Below are positions 60,036 to 64,000 of a stretch of DNA of 64,000 nt, piece by piece. Origin of the DNA: Pseudomonas wenzhouensis (lineage in GTDB: Bacteria; Pseudomonadota; Gammaproteobacteria; Pseudomonadales; Pseudomonadaceae). The stretch lies in assembly GCF_021029445.1 (NCBI RefSeq), contig NZ_CP072610.1, positions 744,001-808,000 on the forward strand, given 5' to 3'. The stretch's first letter is position 1, and the number at the start of each line of letters is the position of its first letter. The notes beneath the pieces were generated by a model. That model had not been told where the DNA came from. It saw nothing but the letters and a program-made list of their open reading frames with translations, and did no database searches. Made by a program: the position numbers and the translations under genes.

Positions 60036-60485
60036 TCAGCCGCGACGGATCATCCATATCCCGGCGACGATCAACAGCAGGCCTGCCACCTTGCCGAAGG
60101 TGATCGGATTTTCTCGGAAACCGGCCCAGCCGAAATGATCGAGGGTGATGGCCATGGCCAGTTGTCCGGCGATCACCAGCACCATGAACAGCAGTGCCCC
60201 GACGCGCGGCCCGGCGAAGGCCGCGGTCGCGATGAAGAAAGCGCCGAGCAGGCCGCCGCTCCAGTGCCACCAGGTCAGCTCCTTGAGCGCACCGAGGCCA
60301 GGCATTTCACGCTGGCTCAGGGTCATCAGCAGTAACGCCAGGCTGCCAACGGCAAAGGAAATCAGCGCGGCGGCGAAGACACTGGACAGGTGACGGGCAA
60401 GCTGGCCATTGATACCGGCCTGCAGAGGCAGCACCGCGCCGGCGAGGAAGGGCAGGGCCAGCAGCCAGCCGCTGATGTGGTTCAT
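60036..60485 (-). CDS. DMT superfamily (DUF606/YdcZ type) transporter
   Basis: 149 residues from the ATG at 60483-60485 (MNHISGWLLALPFLAGAVLPLQAGINGQLARHL), with GGAG six bases upstream. Five membrane helices; the NGQLARHLSSVFAAALISFAVG stretch is diagnostic for this half-length EamA-like family. Members export small metabolites as dimers. The substrate is unknown. It follows the GNAT gene (33-base gap) on the same strand. Confidence 0.85.
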   Translation of the reverse strand: MNHISGWLLALPFLAGAVLPLQAGINGQLARHLSSVFAAALISFAVGSLALLLMTLSQREMPGLGALKELTWWHWSGGLLGAFFIATAAFAGPRVGALLFMVLVIAGQLAMAITLDHFGWAGFRENPITFGKVAGLLLIVAGIWMIRRG

Positions 60486-60518
60486 AAATAACTCCAACGA
60501 GGGAAACGGGGTAAGGCG

Positions 60519-61004
60519 TTACGACAGGTTTTTTTCCAGCTGCACCAGGGCGACACGGCTGCCATCCGGGGCGCGGCGTTCGACGATGCCGACGGTCTGA
60601 TAGCCAAGACGCGTGTAGAGCAGCAGGCCGCCAGCGTTGGCGTTGAAGCAGGACACCTTCATCAGCGGCGCCTTGTAGCGCTCGTGGGCGATCTGCTCCA
60701 TCACTTCCACCAGGTGCTGAGCCACGCCCTGGCTGCGTGCCCAGGGTGCCACCATCAGGTTGCCGAGGGCGCAGAATTCGCCGTGCTGCCATTGGTAGAA
60801 ATTGGCGAAGCCGGCGACTTTTCCAGCCAGTTCCACCACGGTGCTTTCACGCCGCTCGGCAATGGCGGCAGCGAGCTGGCCGACGTTGAGTGGCCAGATG
60901 GCCTTGGGGTAGCAGAAGAACAGTTCATCGACGTTCTGCGGGAAGCCGGCCACGTCACCGAGGTCGGTGGCCGTGGCCGGGCGGTGTTGCAGGTTTGCGT
61001 TCAA
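60519..61004 (-). CDS. GNAT family N-acetyltransferase
   Basis: 161 residues. No ATG lies before the conserved region, so I choose the TTG at 61002-61004, which has AAGGA eight bases upstream (LNANLQHRPATATDLGDVAG). Acetyl-CoA binding motif: VAPWARSQGVAQHLVEVM (about residues 91-108), then CFNANAGGLLLYTRLGYQTVGI. Ends VALVQLEKNLS. The substrate is not predictable. A longer open frame to 61259 overlaps the DUF4136 gene and lacks similarity. Confidence 0.82.
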   Translation of the reverse strand: MNANLQHRPATATDLGDVAGFPQNVDELFFCYPKAIWPLNVGQLAAAIAERRESTVVELAGKVAGFANFYQWQHGEFCALGNLMVAPWARSQGVAQHLVEVMEQIAHERYKAPLMKVSCFNANAGGLLLYTRLGYQTVGIVERRAPDGSRVALVQLEKNLS

Positions 61005-61020
61005 ACGGGGCGGTCCTTGT

Positions 61021-61575
61021 TCAGCGCGGTGGATACTGCGAGAGCACCTGGGTGACGGTTTCGCGGATCGCCCGTTCGCGCTCTGCCGGTGTCGGTGGCT
61101 GGCTGCGCATGACCTGTTCACCGCTGCCGCGCCAGACCAGTTTGCCGTCTTTGCCGTCGTACAAGTCGATCTGCAGCGTCGCGACCTTGTAGTCCACACG
61201 GCGCGTTTCGGTGAAGGCCGGGCCGCCCCAGTAACCTCCCCAATAGCCGCCCCAGCCACCGCCGTACTGGGTGGTGATCTGATCCTGACGCTCGTCGACG
61301 ATCAGCACGCTCTGCACTTTCAGGTCGCCCTTGCCGTCAGCTGCTTGGCGCAGGCCGCGTTGCTCGAGCTGCTCGGCGACGGCCTGGCTGATTCGCGCTT
61401 CGGTGATATCGCTCTTCAGCCGTGCGTCGTCGGGTTGGTAGGCGAGCTTGTCGTCCATCCAGCTCCAGCTGCGGTAGGCGGCGAAATCGCGGCTGGGGTC
61501 GAAGTCGCGCTCCAGGCTGACGCTGGCGCAACCACTGAGCAGCAGGGCAAGAAACAGGCAGGGCAGGGTACGCAT
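61021..61575 (-). CDS. DUF4136 lipoprotein, copy 1
   Basis: 184 residues. Lipobox LLLSGC with the cysteine at 16. After RDFAAYRSWSWMDDK, the body matches DUF4136 (ITEARISQAVAEQLEQRGL, then KVQSVLIVDERQDQI). A glycine/aromatic stretch, GGGWGGYWGGYWGGP (about 105-119), is a family habit. It ends AIRETVTQVLSQYPPR. Serine at +2 predicts sorting to the outer membrane. Function unknown. It lies 21 bases after a second, diverged copy. Confidence 0.85.
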   Translation of the reverse strand: MRTLPCLFLALLLSGCASVSLERDFDPSRDFAAYRSWSWMDDKLAYQPDDARLKSDITEARISQAVAEQLEQRGLRQAADGKGDLKVQSVLIVDERQDQITTQYGGGWGGYWGGYWGGPAFTETRRVDYKVATLQIDLYDGKDGKLVWRGSGEQVMRSQPPTPAERERAIRETVTQVLSQYPPR

Positions 61576-61596
61576 GATGCTCTCCGAGGCGGTCGA

Positions 61597-62175
61597 TCAA
61601 TGGGGTGGGTAGCCGTTTAGCGCGCTGCGGATGGCCTCACGCATGGCCTCGGCCTGCGCCGCCTGATCCTTGCCGGCCAGGGCCTCGCCGCTGCCGGACC
61701 AGACCACCTGGCGGTCGCGCGGGTCGATCAGTTCGAGGCGTACCACGGCCACTTTCTGTTCGTAGGTGCGCACGATGGGCACGCTGCCATAGGCGCCGTA
61801 ATGGCGATCCCAGTGGCTGCCAGTGCCGTAGTAGCCGCCGACGTTGTCCTGATACTGGCGCAGGCGGGTTTCCTGGCTGATGCGGGCGCTGACCAGCACA
61901 TCAGCGGGGCCGTTGAGCGCCGGGCGCAGGCCATACTGGTCGAGGCCGGCGCTGACGCTGTCGGCCAGTTCACTGCTGGGCGCCTGGCCGTCCAGCCAGC
62001 TCCAGCTGCGATAACGGCCGTAATCGCGCGGTGCGGCCGGGTAGGCGCTGCGGTCGAAGGTGGTGGCCGCTTCCGGCGGGGCTGGTGGTATGGGCAGCGA
62101 TTCGGCGCGGTAGGGATTCTGGCTCTGACAGGCGGCCAGCAGCGGCAGGATGAGTATGGCTATGACGGTGCGCAT
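61597..62175 (-). CDS. DUF4136 lipoprotein, copy 2
   Basis: 192 residues from the ATG at 62173-62175. Lipobox LLAACQ, cysteine at about 16. [20 protein letters not shown] and [14 protein letters not shown] align with copy 1, so the two arose by duplication. The aromatic/glycine region is shorter ([15 protein letters not shown]). The insertion of [15 protein letters not shown] near the N-terminus makes a proline-rich tether. Outer-membrane lipoprotein of unknown role, co-oriented with copy 1. Confidence 0.83.
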   Translation of the reverse strand: MRTVIAILILPLLAACQSQNPYRAESLPIPPAPPEAATTFDRSAYPAAPRDYGRYRSWSWLDGQAPSSELADSVSAGLDQYGLRPALNGPADVLVSARISQETRLRQYQDNVGGYYGTGSHWDRHYGAYGSVPIVRTYEQKVAVVRLELIDPRDRQVVWSGSGEALAGKDQAAQAEAMREAIRSALNGYPPH

Positions 62176-62250
62176 GGTGGTCTCCGTGGTCGCGCGCGAC
62201 ATCCCGGGTGGTTTCAGGCTACGCCGGCTTGCTGGCTTCGTCCAACGCGT

Positions 62251-63000
62251 TCAGATCGGCCGGCATATCCAGTGCAGGTAACGGCCCAGCCCCTCGAAGC
62301 TGGGGTGACGCCGATGGGCCAGCTCCATTTCCAGCAGGTCGATCAGTTCGGCCTTGGCCTGGAATGGCTGCGGCATGTAATCGTGGAATACGCGCACGCC
62401 GCTACGGCTTTCGACCTGCCAGTAGGCTGCGAGTTGCGTGGCCAGTTCGCGTGGGTCGAGCGGTTGTTGGGGCGTCAGGCTCTGTTTCTCGCCGGCGAAC
62501 TGCGCCTTGCGCAGCTTGCGGAAGTGGCCCTTGAGCAGGTTGCGGTAGATCAGCGCGTCCTTGTTATAGAAGGCCAGCGACAGCCAGCCGCCCTTGTTCG
62601 TCAACTGGTGCAGCACCGGCAGGATGGCGGCCGGCTCGGCCAGCCATTCCAGCACGGCGTGGCACAGCACCAGGTCGAAGGGCTCCTGCAACTGGCCGGG
62701 CAGTTCCTGCCAGGGCGCCTGGATGAAGGTGGCATGCTGACCCGCTTCGGTGAAACGCTGACGCGCGCCTTCGAGCATGGGTTCGGCCGGCTCAGCCAGG
62801 GTGACCTGATGGCCACGCTGGGCCAGCCACAGGCTCATATGGCCGAGCCCGGCGCCCACGTCGAGTACGCGCAGCGGACGATCCGGCAGCGCTTCGGCTA
62901 GGTCGGCCTGCAGCACGGCGAGGCGGATGGCACCCTTGGCGCCGCCGTAGATCCTCTCGGCGAAGCGGGTGGCGAGTTCGTCGAAGTGGCGGTCGCTCAT
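62251..63000 (-). CDS. cmoM: tRNA 5-carboxymethoxyuridine methyltransferase CmoM (SmtA)
   Basis: 249 residues from the ATG at 62998-63000 (MSDRHFDELATRFAERIYGG). SAM-binding motif I is VLDVGAGLGHMSLWLAQ, followed by FDLVLCHAVLEWLAEP and LSLAFYNKDALIYRNLLKG, both typical of CmoM. The enzyme methylates cmo5U at the wobble base of several tRNAs. The start overlaps the stop of the MazG-like gene by four bases (ATGA), showing coupling. Confidence 0.92.
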   Translation of the reverse strand: MSDRHFDELATRFAERIYGGAKGAIRLAVLQADLAEALPDRPLRVLDVGAGLGHMSLWLAQRGHQVTLAEPAEPMLEGARQRFTEAGQHATFIQAPWQELPGQLQEPFDLVLCHAVLEWLAEPAAILPVLHQLTNKGGWLSLAFYNKDALIYRNLLKGHFRKLRKAQFAGEKQSLTPQQPLDPRELATQLAAYWQVESRSGVRVFHDYMPQPFQAKAELIDLLEMELAHRRHPSFEGLGRYLHWICRPI

Positions 63001-63302
63001 GTGAGGAAGCGCCGTTCGTTGTCGGCGAGCTTGTCGAGCACCGCCTGGTTCATGTCGATGCCCAACTCGCTGCACAGTTGCAGCAGATAGAGCACCACAT
63101 CGGCCACTTCCTGGCCGGCATGGGCGAGTTGTTCAGGCGGCAACTGGCGGGATTGCTCCTCGCTCAGCCACTGGAAGATTTCCACCAGTTCGGCCATTTC
63201 CACGCTGGCGGCCATGGCCAGGTTCTTCGGGCTCTGGTAACGGCGCCAGTCGTTGTGGTCGCGAATGGCGTGCATGCGCGCGGTGAGTGCAGCGATGTTC
63301 AT
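62997..63302 (-). CDS. MazG-like nucleotide pyrophosphohydrolase
   Basis: 101 residues from the ATG at 63300-63302 (MNIAALTARMHAIRDHNDW). The all-helical MazG fold is shown by SPKNLAMAASVEMAELVEIFQWL and AGQEVADVVLYLLQLCSELGID, which supply the metal-binding EMAELVE and EVADV acidic residues. Short, single-domain members of this family (MazG-like/DCTPP type) remove abnormal nucleoside triphosphates. The frame is open for 59 more codons upstream, but the ribosome site AGGAG lies seven bases before this ATG. Confidence 0.88.
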   Translation of the reverse strand: MNIAALTARMHAIRDHNDWRRYQSPKNLAMAASVEMAELVEIFQWLSEEQSRQLPPEQLAHAGQEVADVVLYLLQLCSELGIDMNQAVLDKLADNERRFLT

Positions 63303-63304
63303 GG

Positions 63305-63325
63305 TGCGGCTCCTGTCGAGCCGCA
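63305..63325 (-). promoter_or_regulatory. hairpin covering the MazG-like gene's ribosome-binding site
   Basis: TGCGGCTC at 63305-63312 and GAGCCGCA at 63318-63325 form an 8-bp stem with a 5-base loop. On the minus strand the AGGAG at 63310-63314 is partly in the stem and partly in the loop, two bases from the ATG side. Folding would hide it from the ribosome. Confidence 0.5.
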
Positions 63326-63536
63326 TAGCTTCGGCGCGAACGTTGTGCGCTGCAAGCAGGAGCTGATTGGCCTGTTCTTCGGATGAGCGTCGTTGACGAA
63401 TGACAACCGACGCCAGGCCTGATCCGAGCGACGACATGCCGCCCATGCGCTCGCTCACCGAGGGGTAGATGCCCGGCATGCCCCAGCAGGCGGCGTCTGC
63501 TGCAACGCCTCTTCAGCAATTGCTCGTCGGAGCCGT
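63326..63536. other. stretch without an assigned gene upstream of the MazG-like gene
   Basis: The minus-strand frame of the MazG-like gene continues open here up to 63479, but the encoded residues look like no known family and lack a start with a ribosome site. The area presumably carries the promoter for the MazG-like/cmoM pair. No RNA gene or repeat is recognised. Confidence 0.4.
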
Positions 63537-63572
63537 GCTGTGGTGGCCTGTCGCGCGGCAAATCACCACAGC
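63537..63572. repeat. 9-bp inverted repeat upstream of the cytochrome bd oxidase gene
   Basis: GCTGTGGTG at 63537-63545 and CACCACAGC at 63564-63572 are exact inverted repeats with an 18-base loop. It lies 40 bases before the ANR box. Role unknown: a regulator site or a boundary terminator between divergent genes. Confidence 0.5.
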
Positions 63573-63611
63573 GCCTGTTGCGCCTTTAGCCGCTAGTCTT
63601 TCATTGCAACA

Positions 63612-63625
63612 TTGATTCAAATCAA
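63612..63625. promoter_or_regulatory. ANR/FNR box
   Basis: TTGATTCAAATCAA is a perfect match to the FNR/ANR consensus TTGAT-N4-ATCAA. It lies 145 bases upstream of the oxidase start codon. In P. aeruginosa ANR represses the cyanide-insensitive oxidase genes at low oxygen; in other species the same site activates bd oxidase. Which applies here cannot be told from the sequence. Confidence 0.85.
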
Positions 63626-63769
63626 TACCGCACGTCGCGCTTAATCTGGCAGCCGTTCGGCTGCACTGCATGTCATAAGAACAATTTCAGCTCGTGTGAC
63701 TCCAACACCTGGAGTCTGTGGCTCGGCTTTGCGTGCCGGGGCCAAGATAACCCTGAATGAGGACACCAC

Positions 63770-64000
63770 ATGTTCGGTCTAGAGGCGCTTGATCTCGCCC
63801 GAATCCAGTTTGCCTTCACCATTTCCTTTCACATCGTCTTCCCGGCCATCACTATCGGCCTGGCCAGTTACCTGGCGGTGCTCGAAGGGCTGTGGCTGAA
63901 AACCGGCAATACCTTGTACCGCGATCTCTACCACTTCTGGTCGAAGATCTTCGCGGTCAACTTCGGCATGGGCGTGGTTTCCGGCCTGGTCATGGCCTAT
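63770..64000 (+). CDS. cioA: cytochrome bd-type ubiquinol oxidase subunit I (CioA/CydA), 5' part
   Basis: 77 codons from the ATG at 63770, with GAGG at 63759-63762; the rest lies beyond the window. The start MFGLEALDLARIQFAFTISFHIVFP contains the heme b595 ligand histidine, followed by ITIGLASYLAVLEGLWLKTG and FWSKIFAVNFGMGVVSGLVMAY. This is the conserved N-terminus of bd oxidase subunit I, which reduces oxygen to water with electrons from ubiquinol in the inner membrane. The choice of cioA over cydA is by genus and cannot be proven from this fragment. Confidence 0.88.
   Translation, partial: MFGLEALDLARIQFAFTISFHIVFPAITIGLASYLAVLEGLWLKTGNTLYRDLYHFWSKIFAVNFGMGVVSGLVMAY

Noticed and set aside
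63303..63479. N-terminal extension of the MazG-like protein (59 extra codons)
   Set aside because: The frame is open but the residues match nothing in the family, and the ribosome-binding site lies directly before the inner ATG.

Overview
The window is a piece of a Pseudomonas chromosome. It is GC-rich throughout. Several proteins (oxaloacetate decarboxylase, YbiI-type zinc finger, PurH, DusB, AccC, Fis, RetS) match what I remember of Pseudomonas sequences almost residue for residue. Gene order follows, in reverse, the P. aeruginosa block from the PA4872-type oxaloacetate decarboxylase through urease, urt, retS, purDH, fis-dusB, prmA, accBC, aroQ, dsbD, ctpL and gcbA to speA (comparison from memory). 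Many short palindromic repeats suggest a P. mendocina / P. oleovorans-like species, but I cannot name the species.

Layout. 1-6.5 kb: membrane proteins (UPF0104, YqaA, VC0807 type), two tandem solute-binding-domain proteins, an orphan GspF-like protein, oxaloacetate decarboxylase and a small DksA/TraR zinc-finger protein. 6.5-16.4 kb, all minus strand: urease structural genes ureD-ureA-GNAT-ureB-ureC and the urea ABC importer urtABCDE (ureEFG are not here). 16.5-24 kb, minus strand: a second, ATP-dependent urea route (allophanate hydrolase, urea carboxylase) plus a GntR regulator, interrupted by an IS110-family insertion sequence. 24.3-43 kb, minus strand: MarC-type protein, RetS hybrid sensor, purD, purH, fis-dusB, a DUF3426 protein, prmA, accBC, aroQ, dsbD, a CtpL-like chemoreceptor and a GcbA-like diguanylate cyclase. 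43.2-47.6 kb, plus strand: DUF2333 protein, NUDIX hydrolase, YciH, SpeA. 47.7-64 kb: DUF2214 protein, GAF-GGDEF protein, MATE transporter, an alpha-2-macroglobulin lipoprotein with PBP1C (separated by a repeat-flanked DUF559 gene), a membrane GGDEF protein, DMT transporter, GNAT, two DUF4136 lipoproteins, CmoM, a MazG-like protein, and the start of a cytochrome bd-type oxidase preceded by a perfect ANR/FNR box.

Main results. (1) The IS at 20923-22096 closely resembles IS621. Its 185-base leader contains what I read as a complete bridge RNA: two target guides matching the flanking DNA and two donor guides matching the element's own ends. The inferred insertion site lies inside a dispersed chromosomal palindrome. 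(2) Upstream of the allophanate hydrolase gene are a near-consensus sigma-54 promoter, two NtrC-like dyads 21 bp apart and a 26-bp palindrome over the predicted start site. ureD also has a sigma-54-type promoter. This indicates nitrogen-limitation control of both urea pathways, and the IS sits just after the first gene of the amidolyase operon. (3) A DUF559 gene is bracketed by copies of a palindromic repeat between two genes that are normally adjacent partners.
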